From a bacterium HR24 (lineage in GTDB: Bacteria > Chloroflexota > Dehalococcoidia > SM23-28-2 > HRBIN24), in the NCBI GenBank assembly GCA_002898715.1, contig BEIA01000012.1, positions 1 through 33,782 on the forward strand: a stretch of 33,782 nucleotides of DNA, read 5' to 3'. The position numbers were made by a program, and so were the translations under genes. Shown piece by piece: positions 7,199-14,058 of this stretch (positions are counted from its first letter, which is position 1; the number at the start of each line of letters is the position of its first letter). The notes beneath the pieces were generated by a model. It did no database searches and was not told the origin of the DNA. It saw only the letters and a list, made by a program, of their open reading frames with translations.

Positions 7199-8171
7199 GC
7201 AGCCGCGGGTCCAGCTCGTCGCGCAGTGCGTCGCCGGCCAGGTTGAAGGCCAGCACCGCCAGGGTAATAGCCAGGCCCGAGAACAGGGCCTCCCACGGGT
7301 GGCTGTCGAGCTGGTTGCGCCCCGTGTTCACCATCTTGCCCCAAGTGGTCTGGTCGGCGGGCCCGAGGCCCAGGAACGACAGCCCCGCCTCGGCAAGGAT
7401 GTAGATGCCGATGCTGATGGAGAAGATCACCACCATGGTGGCGAACACGTTGGGCAGGACATGACGGAACATGATGCGCAGCGGCCCGGCCCCGGCCGCC
7501 CGCGCTGCCTCCACGAACGTGCTTGCCGACACGCTCAGCACCACCGAGCGCATGACCCGTGTCGAGTAGGCCCAGCCCAAGAAGCCCAGGGCCACCACCG
7601 TCAGGGTCAGGTTCGGCTCCTCCAGCACCGAGACCAGTAGCAGTAGCAGTACCAGGGGCGGGAAGGCCTGGACGCCGTCCACCACCCTCTGCAGGAAGAA
7701 GTCCACCCGGCCCCCGAAGTAGCCGGAAATGAGGCCGGTTATGGTCCCGCTGAGCACCGAAATGAGGGAGGCGCCGAACCCTATTATCACCGCCATGCGC
7801 GCGCCCACGACGATGCGGGCGTAGATGTCGCGGCCGTACTGGTCCGTGCCCAGCCAGTGCTCCCAGTTCGGCGCCTGCCAGCGGTCGAGAATGAAGGGGC
7901 TGCCCAGGTTGGGGTTGCGGGCGATGTCGAGAGGGTTGGCGTTGGGGTTGAATTCGGGGTTGGGGCGCTGGAACTGATGGTTCTCGTCGTAACGCTTGAT
8001 GACCGGGGACAGCACGGCTACGGCCAGAATGAGGATCACCAGCACGAAGCCCAGGGTGCCTAGCTTGTTCCGCTTGGCTACGGACCACAGCCGTCGCAGG
8101 GTGGCCCGGTAGGCGCCGAGGGGCACCTCCCCTCGCAGGGGTGGCGCTGCCAGTTCATCCACTCGTGCCAT
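7185..8171 (-). CDS. Oligopeptide/dipeptide-type ABC permease (DppC/OppC-like)
   Basis: A 328-residue inner-membrane permease of the peptide/nickel ABC importer class. An N-terminal cytoplasmic tail precedes a first helix (about residues 37-57). A periplasmic loop has the sequence LGTDQYGRDIYARIVVGAR near residues 128-145, a hallmark of DppC/OppC proteins. The transmembrane core follows, with the EAA-type loop (FVEAARAAGAGPLRIMFRHV, about 230-250) that contacts the ATPase. The start ATG has GAGGGAGTGG upstream. It begins 12 bases after the partner permease stops and closes the binding protein-permease-permease operon. No ATPase gene follows; the next gene is comF-like. The substrate may be a peptide or another small solute. 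Confidence 0.95.
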   Translation of the reverse strand: MARVDELAAPPLRGEVPLGAYRATLRRLWSVAKRNKLGTLGFVLVILILAVAVLSPVIKRYDENHQFQRPNPEFNPNANPLDIARNPNLGSPFILDRWQAPNWEHWLGTDQYGRDIYARIVVGARMAVIIGFGASLISVLSGTITGLISGYFGGRVDFFLQRVVDGVQAFPPLVLLLLLVSVLEEPNLTLTVVALGFLGWAYSTRVMRSVVLSVSASTFVEAARAAGAGPLRIMFRHVLPNVFATMVVIFSISIGIYILAEAGLSFLGLGPADQTTWGKMVNTGRNQLDSHPWEALFSGLAITLAVLAFNLAGDALRDELDPRLRGRT

Positions 8172-8183
8172 GGCCCCACTCCC

Positions 8184-9146
8184 TCAATCGGCGTAGCGGA
8201 TGCGCGGATCAAGCCAGGCGTAGGCGATGTCCACCAGCAGGTTCACCGTCACCACCACGAAGGCTATGATCACCACCGTGCCCTGGAAGGGCGGCAGGTC
8301 GCGCAGGATGAGGCGAGTGTACAGGAACCGCCCGATCCCGTCGATATTGAACATGTTCTCCAGGATGATCTGGCCGCTGACGATGCCGGCGATGGAGAAG
8401 CCCATGACCGTCAGCACCGGCAGCATGGCGTTTTTGAGGGCGTGGCGCAACCATACGGTGTTTTCCCCCAGGCCCTTGGCGAAGGCGGTACGCACGTAGT
8501 CGTTGCGCATCACCTCCAGCATCTGGGAGCGGAGCAGTCGCATGATGCCCGCACCCGAGGTGAGACCGCCTGCCAGCCCCGGAATTATGTACAGCTTCAG
8601 CGCCGCCTCGGGGTCGGTCCAGAAGTGGGGCCTCCCCACCACGTCGATGCGGAACAGGTCCAGCTTCAGCACCAGCAGGGTCAGGAGCACGGCGATGACG
8701 AAGGCCGGCGTGGCGACATTGAAGATGGCGAACCCCCGCAGCAGGAAGTCCACCCACGTGTTCTGCTTGATGGCGCTGATGATGCCTACCGGTATGCTGA
8801 TGAGGAAGGTAAAGATCAGGATCATGCCCCCGAGCTCCAGGGTGGAGGGCAGGCGGTCGCCCAACTCCGCCCACGTGCTGCGGTGCGTCTCATAGGAGCG
8901 GCCCAGGTCCAGGGTCACCAGGCCGCCGATGAAGTCCAGGTATCTCTGCCACAGTGGCTTATCGAGGCCCAGAATGCGCCGGGCCTCCTGCAGCGCCTGG
9001 CTGTAGTCCTGAAGCTCGAGGTTCGTCGCCACCTGCCGCAGGGCGAAGTCGCCCGGGAGCATGTTGGTGGTGACGAATACGACCGACACCACCACCCACA
9101 GGACCACAAAGTTCATGAGCAGGCGGCGGACGATGTAGGCCGTCAC
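8184..9146 (-). CDS. Oligopeptide/dipeptide-type ABC permease (DppB/OppB-like)
   Basis: A 320-residue inner-membrane permease. The N-terminus (MTAYIVRRLLMNFVVLWVVV) is the classic DppB/OppB first helix. Further marks are LGLDKPLWQRYLDFIGGLVTLDLGRSY near residue 60-85, where the conserved G-D-L/F-G-x-S segment lies, and an EAA loop (YVRTAFAKGLGENTVWLRHAL, about residues 215-235). The start is GTG with a purine-rich GGGAGGGAGAGAG sequence upstream. It pairs with the following permease gene (12-base gap) to form the membrane channel and lies 55 bases after the binding-protein gene. Confidence 0.95.
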   Translation of the reverse strand: MTAYIVRRLLMNFVVLWVVVSVVFVTTNMLPGDFALRQVATNLELQDYSQALQEARRILGLDKPLWQRYLDFIGGLVTLDLGRSYETHRSTWAELGDRLPSTLELGGMILIFTFLISIPVGIISAIKQNTWVDFLLRGFAIFNVATPAFVIAVLLTLLVLKLDLFRIDVVGRPHFWTDPEAALKLYIIPGLAGGLTSGAGIMRLLRSQMLEVMRNDYVRTAFAKGLGENTVWLRHALKNAMLPVLTVMGFSIAGIVSGQIILENMFNIDGIGRFLYTRLILRDLPPFQGTVVIIAFVVVTVNLLVDIAYAWLDPRIRYAD

Positions 9147-9201
9147 CGGCTCTCTCTCCCTCCCTGCAGGGACATTGCCCCTCTGGCCGGGGACACCGCC
9201 C

Positions 9202-11007
9202 CTAGAGGCTGATGTTGGCCCGCCCCTGGAAGGTGGGGTCGTTGGGGTTGAGCCACATCTCGTCAGCGGCCAGGTGCCCAGAGAATATGTTGTAGCCCAG
9301 GGCCGGCTCGCCGGGAGAGGGAGGCTTCTTGATAGCGCCGCGGAAGTAGTTCCACACGGCCGTACGCAGGATGTAGTTGTACAGCACCACGTTGCCGTAC
9401 TGCCCGTTATCGATGAGGATGCGCTGTATGCGCCGCACGATGTCCACGGCCCGCTGGTAGTCGGTCTCCTGGATGGCCGCCTCCAACAGGGAGGTCAGCT
9501 CGGGGTTGTTGACCTTCTGGAAGTTCTGGGAGCCCCGCGGGTGGAAGACAGAGAAGAGGGTCTCGCGCGGGTCGGGGCCGGTGACCTGCGAGGTCCACCC
9601 GAACCAGTTGGGGAACTGGCCATTGAACAGGTTGGGGATGATCTCCTCGTTGTAGCTGGTGCGGGTGGAGCGGAACTGGTTCACCCCCAGGGCCTGGTTG
9701 AGCATGTTGGGGATGATCTGCACCGTGTCCGGCCACACGGCCAGCCAGGTGTCGGGGACCTTGATATTGATCTCGCCCAGGGCAGGGCCGCCGGCTGCCT
9801 GCCAGAGCTGTCGGGCGGTGCGGATGTCCTCATCGCGGTTGGTGCGGTAGCCGTCCAGGTTGGCCAGCTCCGCGGGCGGGATAGCGAAGCCCTCCTGCAG
9901 CCAGGGTACGGGTCCGCTCACCTGGGCGAGGCCCTGATGGAAGGCCTGTATGACCGCACGGCGGTCGAAGGCGGTGTGCAGCGCCTTCACCAGCCGTACG
10001 TCCTTGAACTGCTGGTTCATGTTCAGGTGCATGAAGACGGTGTTGGCCACCCCCGTCAGCACCTCATACATCTGGCCGGGGTGGGACTCGATGATGGACT
10101 TTGGCAGGTTGGGGTCGGAGCTGTAGAAGTAGTCCACCTGCTTCTGTTCGAAAGCGATGCGCCAGGCGTTGGGGTCCTCGAACAGGCCGGTGGGGTAGAT
10201 CCATCCGTCCACATAGGGGCGGCCCTGGCGGAAGTACTTGGGGTTGCGCTCGGCCTTGATTTCCTCGCCCGAACGCCACCGTCGCAGGATGAAGGCGCCG
10301 GTGGCGGGCATGGCCTCCTCAGTTATGACGGTGTGGTTCTTCTCGAACCGCTCCATGGCCTCCCGGTTAGGGACGGTGCTGAAGTAGTTGGCCAGCCGGT
10401 CCAGGAACGTGCCCCGCGGTTGCTGCAGGGTGACGCGGACGGTGAACTGGTCAGGGGTCTCGACCCGGACGACCTGCTGGTAGAAGGACTGGTGACGGAA
10501 GGAGGCCTGACTGCCGTCGCTCAGCTTCCCCTCCCGCTGGCGTTCGATGTGCCAGCGGATGTCGTCGGCGGTGAGCTGACGGCCCCCGGTGATGGGGGTG
10601 TCCTGCCAGAACACGTTTTGGCGGATGTGGAAAACGTAGTTGGCGCCGTCGATGATCTCCCAGCGCTCGGCCAGGTCGCCCTCGATCTCTCCCGTGTCGG
10701 GGTTCTTGTAGCGGACGATCTTGTTGAGCACATAGTTGGAAAGCCACGACGTGGGGTCGCCGAAGGCGCGGTGTACGTCTACCGAGTCGAAGACGTTGCC
10801 GCCCAGGAGGACGGTGCGGACGATGCCGCCCCGGGTCGGCCCTGTCGGGGTCTCCTGCGCGGCTGGAGTGGCCGAAGGTCGCGATTCGCGACATCCTACC
10901 ATGGTGTAGGCCAGGGCGCCGGCCCCTGCGGTGGCGGCAGTGGCCAGAAAGCGCCGGCGGCTCAAGCGGTTCTTCGCCCACCGCTGCCAGTAGTTGCTTT
11001 CAGCCAT
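9202..11007 (-). CDS. ABC solute-binding protein, family 5, Tat lipoprotein
   Basis: A 601-residue extracytoplasmic binding protein of the peptide/nickel family (SBP_bac_5). The N-terminus has a twin-arginine signal (SRRRFLA), a hydrophobic stretch and a lipobox-like VGC near residue 38, so it should be exported folded by Tat and lipid-anchored. The mature part has the family's typical LAERWEI... and DDIRWHIER regions in the first third. The frame is open to a GTG at 11022, but the ATG at 11007 has GGGGGG about seven bases upstream and is preferred. It is the first gene of the operon, behind a consensus promoter. Peptide is the default substrate, but this family also binds sugars, opines and other solutes. 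Confidence 0.93.
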   Translation of the reverse strand: MAESNYWQRWAKNRLSRRRFLATAATAGAGALAYTMVGCRESRPSATPAAQETPTGPTRGGIVRTVLLGGNVFDSVDVHRAFGDPTSWLSNYVLNKIVRYKNPDTGEIEGDLAERWEIIDGANYVFHIRQNVFWQDTPITGGRQLTADDIRWHIERQREGKLSDGSQASFRHQSFYQQVVRVETPDQFTVRVTLQQPRGTFLDRLANYFSTVPNREAMERFEKNHTVITEEAMPATGAFILRRWRSGEEIKAERNPKYFRQGRPYVDGWIYPTGLFEDPNAWRIAFEQKQVDYFYSSDPNLPKSIIESHPGQMYEVLTGVANTVFMHLNMNQQFKDVRLVKALHTAFDRRAVIQAFHQGLAQVSGPVPWLQEGFAIPPAELANLDGYRTNRDEDIRTARQLWQAAGGPALGEINIKVPDTWLAVWPDTVQIIPNMLNQALGVNQFRSTRTSYNEEIIPNLFNGQFPNWFGWTSQVTGPDPRETLFSVFHPRGSQNFQKVNNPELTSLLEAAIQETDYQRAVDIVRRIQRILIDNGQYGNVVLYNYILRTAVWNYFRGAIKKPPSPGEPALGYNIFSGHLAADEMWLNPNDPTFQGRANISL

Positions 11008-11048
11008 GGCTTCGCCCCCCACTGAAAGGACTGCTCGAGGGTGGCCGC

Positions 11049-11077
11049 ATTATAATTCCGCCCGATGAAAGTGTCAA
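11049..11077 (-). promoter_or_regulatory. Consensus sigma70-type promoter for the oligopeptide-type operon
   Basis: On the minus strand a perfect TTGACA (11077-11072) is followed after 17 bases by a perfect TATAAT (11054-11049). The start site should lie near 11042, giving a leader of about 35 bases before the ATG at 11007. Such a perfect match is rare in GC-rich DNA and implies strong transcription unless repressed. The next 78 bases up to the opposing promoter show no clear motif. Confidence 0.8.
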
Positions 11078-11155
11078 GACACGGCAGACGATATCTTTTG
11101 TTCGGTGGAGGGGCGCAGGCAGCGCCGGGGCGCCGTTGAGAATGCGCACGAGCAG

Positions 11156-11184
11156 TTGACTTAGCGCAACAGCCGTTGTATATA
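11156..11184 (+). promoter_or_regulatory. Promoter for the NitT/TauT-type catabolic operon
   Basis: TTGACT (11156-11161) is followed after 17 bases by TATATA (11179-11184). A TATAAG box two bases further on is an alternative. Transcription should start near 11191, leaving a leader of about 67 bases before the ATG at 11258. It is divergent from the oligopeptide-operon promoter, with about 78 bases between the two -35 boxes. Confidence 0.7.
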
Positions 11185-11186
11185 AG

Positions 11187-11203
11187 AGTCGATTTAACCG
11201 ACT
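11187..11203 (+). promoter_or_regulatory. Dyad at the transcription start (candidate operator)
   Basis: AGTCG (11187-11191) and CGACT (11199-11203) are inverted, with the inner TT/AA also paired around the centre. It overlaps the predicted start site of the plus-strand operon, a typical repressor position. No regulator gene lies next to it, so the protein is unknown. Confidence 0.4.
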
Positions 11204-11224
11204 GTGCCGCGTCCGGCCCATTCT

Positions 11225-11242
11225 CGATAGTTATAGCTATCG
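11225..11242 (+). promoter_or_regulatory. Perfect inverted repeat in the leader (candidate operator)
   Basis: CGATAG (11225-11230), a 6-base spacer TTATAG and CTATCG (11237-11242) form a perfect 6-bp inverted repeat in an AT-rich patch, 15 bases before the ABC ATPase start. It could be a second regulator site or a weak leader hairpin. The ATG at 11258 has GGAG directly abutting it, too close for a normal ribosome binding site, so translation control here is plausible. Confidence 0.45.
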
Positions 11243-11257
11243 TTCCGGTCTCTGGAG

Positions 11258-12037
11258 ATGGCGGAGGACAAGGGCGGGCCTTTTAAGCTCGAAGTTCGGG
11301 GCCTCAGCAAGCGTTATCAGATCCCCGTCATCGAGGCCCTGAACCTGGGTATACGTCCTGGAGAGTTCGTCTGCCTGCTCGGGCCCAATGGCTGCGGCAA
11401 AACTACCTTCCTGCGCATCCTGGCCGGCCTGGAGCAGCCCGACACGGGCGAGATCCTCATCGACGGCGAGTCGGTAGACCTCACCGTCTCCAGCCACCAC
11501 CGCATCGGCGTGGTCTTCCAGGAGCCGCGGCTGCTGCCCTGGCGCACGGCCATGAGCAATATCGTCCTCTGCCTGGCCGCCCTGGGCATTCACGGCAAGG
11601 AGGCGCGGGAACGCGCCCAGCACTACCTGTCCCTGGTGGGCCTCAGAGGTTTCGAGAACTACTATCCCAACCGCCTGTCCGGCGGCATGCAGCAGCGGGT
11701 CTCCATCGCCCGGGCGCTGGCGGTGGAGCCGGACGTGCTGCTGATGGACGAGCCCTTCAGCGCCCTGGACCCCGAGAGCCGGCAGATACTCCAGGACGAG
11801 GTGGTCAAGGTCTGGCGGACCACCGGCAAGACCATCATCTTCGTCACCCATAGCCTGGAAGAGGCCACGTATATCGGCACCCGCATCGTCCTGTTCTCGG
11901 CCCGGCCCGCCCGCATCCGCGGGTCATGGGAGCTGGACGGTTCCTCGGATCGGGTCGCCCTGCGGGAGGAGCTGGGGCAGCTCCTCGCCCAGGAGGTGCG
12001 ACAGCAACAGGCCCTGATGGCGCAGACGCAGGTATGA
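11258..12037 (+). CDS. ABC transporter ATPase, nitrate/sulfonate/taurine type
   Basis: A 259-residue cytoplasmic ATPase of the SsuB/TauB/NrtD group. Walker A is GPNGCGKTT (residues 42-50). The Q-loop region VVFQEPRLLPWRT is the wording typical of this group. The signature is LSGGMQQR, and Walker B with D-loop is LLMDEPFSALD. The H-loop histidine lies in FVTHSLEEA. It energises the permease encoded by the next gene, whose ATG overlaps its TGA stop (ATGA, 12034-12037). It is the first gene of a plus-strand run reaching 18239. The ATG has GGAG immediately adjacent rather than at normal spacing. The family imports nitrate, alkanesulfonates, taurine, thiamine precursors, aromatic acids and others, so the substrate is open. 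Confidence 0.95.
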   Translation: MAEDKGGPFKLEVRGLSKRYQIPVIEALNLGIRPGEFVCLLGPNGCGKTTFLRILAGLEQPDTGEILIDGESVDLTVSSHHRIGVVFQEPRLLPWRTAMSNIVLCLAALGIHGKEARERAQHYLSLVGLRGFENYYPNRLSGGMQQRVSIARALAVEPDVLLMDEPFSALDPESRQILQDEVVKVWRTTGKTIIFVTHSLEEATYIGTRIVLFSARPARIRGSWELDGSSDRVALREELGQLLAQEVRQQQALMAQTQV

Positions 12038-12849
12038 GGGCAGAGAGGCTGGCCAAGACGACGGCGGCAGTCCAGCGGCAGCGGGCCGGCGAGGCCCTGT
12101 CGCGGGTGGCCATGCGGCTGCACCTGCCCACGCTGGTGGCCCTGGCCATCATCGTGGTGGTGTGGATCACCCTCTCGCGTCGCTTCGGCGATTACGTCCT
12201 CCCGCCGCCGGGAAGGGTGCTGGACGGCCTGCGCGACCTCGTGGTCACGGGCGAAGTATGGGAGCACGTGGCTGCCTCGCTGTACCGTATCTCCCTTGGG
12301 TTCGGGGCGGCGGTGGTGGTCTCTCTGCTGTTGGGCTTCCTGGTGGCCCGTTCGCCCCTGCTGAGCGTGGCCGTGAAGGACATCACCACCGTCCTCAATA
12401 GCACCTCGGTATTCGTCTGGATCGTGCTGGCCCTGATCTGGTTCGGGCTCACCGACCGGGGCCCCATGTTCACCACGTTCATGATCACCATCCCCATCAT
12501 GCTCAGCAACGTCATCGAGGGGATCGAGAACGTGGACCGTCGCCTTCTGGAGGTGGCCAAGGTCTATCGCTTCAACGAGCTGGCCCGCTTCGCCCACATC
12601 ACCATTCCCAGCATCGTGCCCTACATTGTGGCCGGGATGAAGGTGGGTTTCGCCCTGGGCCTGCGCGTGAGCGTGGTGGCGGAGATCTTCGGCGTCACCA
12701 CTGGCATCGGCTACATGATGAACTTCAACCGCGACATCCTGCGCACCGACCTCGTCTTCGCCTGGGCCATCGTCCTCATCATCGTCATGCTGGTGATGGA
12801 CAAGCTGGTATTCGAAAGCGTTTCCCGCTGGGTACAGAGGTGGCGGTAG
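12034..12849 (+). CDS. ABC permease, NitT/TauT (SsuC/TauC-like)
   Basis: A 271-residue inner-membrane permease. The frame is open upstream to 11926, but the ATG at 12034 overlaps the ATPase stop codon by four bases (ATGA) and gives the normal family length. After a basic N-terminus it has about six helices. The family pattern appears in YVLPPPGRVLDGL near residue 60, and the EAA-type loop LLEVAKVYRFNELARFAHI around residues 170-190 docks the ATPase. Permeases of this group homodimerise, so a single permease gene is sufficient. It lies 71 bases upstream of the binding-protein gene. Confidence 0.95.
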   Translation: MRAERLAKTTAAVQRQRAGEALSRVAMRLHLPTLVALAIIVVVWITLSRRFGDYVLPPPGRVLDGLRDLVVTGEVWEHVAASLYRISLGFGAAVVVSLLLGFLVARSPLLSVAVKDITTVLNSTSVFVWIVLALIWFGLTDRGPMFTTFMITIPIMLSNVIEGIENVDRRLLEVAKVYRFNELARFAHITIPSIVPYIVAGMKVGFALGLRVSVVAEIFGVTTGIGYMMNFNRDILRTDLVFAWAIVLIIVMLVMDKLVFESVSRWVQRWR

Positions 12850-12920
12850 CCCTGCCGACGCGCGTGGGGCCCTTTAGCCGGCATCGGTAGCGACAGGCCG
12901 TGTAAGGAGGTGTGTCAGGC

Positions 12921-13985
12921 ATGAAGGGTAACCGCATAAGCCGCAGGGACTTCCTGTGGCGAGCGATGCTCTTGGGCGGCGGCGCTGCCCTCTGGCCTCT
13001 GGTCCAGGCGTGCGAAGAAGAGGAGGCCACCCCCACCCCCACCACGCCTCGGGCTGGCACGACGCCGGCAGCGACGCGGCCCTCCCGTACGTTCAACTTC
13101 GCCTATCTGACCCTGGGCTGGGCCGGCACGGAGATCATCCACCGCCAGAACCTGCTGGGGCGCCGCGGTTGGAACATGCAGTGGCAGACGGTGGGGCCCA
13201 TCAGCGGGCTTGTGAACACCTTCGCCTCTGGCCAGGCGGACATCATCGACATGTCGGTCATCATCGCCGGCCAGATGTACGAGAACAACGTCAAGCTGAA
13301 GGTGTTCGGCACCGCTGTGGGCAGCCTGGGCGGCATCATCGTGCCCCAGGACTCGCCCATCCGCAGCCCGGCGGACCTGAGGGGCCGCAAGGTGGGCGGC
13401 ATCCCCGGCGGCACCACCACCCAGGACATCAACGGGTCGCTGCGGCGCCTGTTCAACCTGGACGTCTTCCGCGACACGCAGTTCGTGCAGGCCACCGACC
13501 CGCCCTCGGCTGCCAACCTGTTGCAGACCGGGCAGGTGGAGGCCCTGCTGATCTGGGAGCCTACCCTGGCCCAGCTCGAGCTGACGGGGCGCTTCCGCAT
13601 CTTGGTCACCCAGCAGCAGCTCTGGGAGCAGGCCAGCGGCAGCCGCCTCACCCAGGTGCACGTGGTCTATCTGACTACGCCCGAGATCGCCCAGCAGTAC
13701 CCGCAGCTGCTGCGCGACATCAATGACGCCCAGCGCGAAGCGGCCGAGATGTGGAACCGGCGCGACGAGGCGGCCATCACATCCATCATGGAGATAACCC
13801 AGTTGCCGCGGGACGTGGTGGTGCGGGCCATGTCGCGAACGACCATCCTCTACGGCCTGACGGACGACCAGATGAACCTGATCATCGAGCAACTGAAGTT
13901 CAACCGCGAGCATGGCACCATCCTCAAGTCCGACGTGTGGAACGATGCCAACAGGGTCAAGAACGACTTCTTCCTGAAGGTGTAG
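12921..13985 (+). CDS. NitT/TauT-type solute-binding protein, Tat lipoprotein
   Basis: A 354-residue binding protein. The N-terminus carries a twin-arginine motif (SRRDFL), a hydrophobic core and a lipobox ending at Cys (LVQAC). A low-complexity linker rich in Pro and Thr follows, typical of lipid-anchored binding proteins. The mature domain has the NMT1/SsuA-like pattern: GLVNTFASGQADI, a conserved region LRGRKVGGIPGGTTT near residue 155, and VEALLIWEPTLAQLE near 205. An in-frame GTG at 12912 is too near the ribosome binding site AAGGAGG (12904-12910); the ATG at 12921 has ideal spacing. A strong hairpin follows the stop codon and may raise expression over the downstream enzymes. Confidence 0.92.
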   Translation: MKGNRISRRDFLWRAMLLGGGAALWPLVQACEEEEATPTPTTPRAGTTPAATRPSRTFNFAYLTLGWAGTEIIHRQNLLGRRGWNMQWQTVGPISGLVNTFASGQADIIDMSVIIAGQMYENNVKLKVFGTAVGSLGGIIVPQDSPIRSPADLRGRKVGGIPGGTTTQDINGSLRRLFNLDVFRDTQFVQATDPPSAANLLQTGQVEALLIWEPTLAQLELTGRFRILVTQQQLWEQASGSRLTQVHVVYLTTPEIAQQYPQLLRDINDAQREAAEMWNRRDEAAITSIMEITQLPRDVVVRAMSRTTILYGLTDDQMNLIIEQLKFNREHGTILKSDVWNDANRVKNDFFLKV

Positions 13986-14008
13986 CGCCGGGACCGGCAG
14001 GGAAGGCA

Positions 14009-14044
14009 GCGGGCGGCCCGGATCAGCAACACCGGGCCGCCCGC
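14009..14044 (+). terminator. Strong intercistronic hairpin
   Basis: A perfect 13-bp GC stem: 14009-14021 pairs with 14032-14044 around a 10-base loop ATCAGCAACA. It lies between the binding-protein stop and the ribosome binding site of the TPP-enzyme gene, which follows within about five bases. There is no T-tract. It may act as a partial terminator, a 3' stabiliser for the binding-protein mRNA, or a processing site. Confidence 0.55.
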
Positions 14045-14058
14045 CGGAGGACGGCGCC

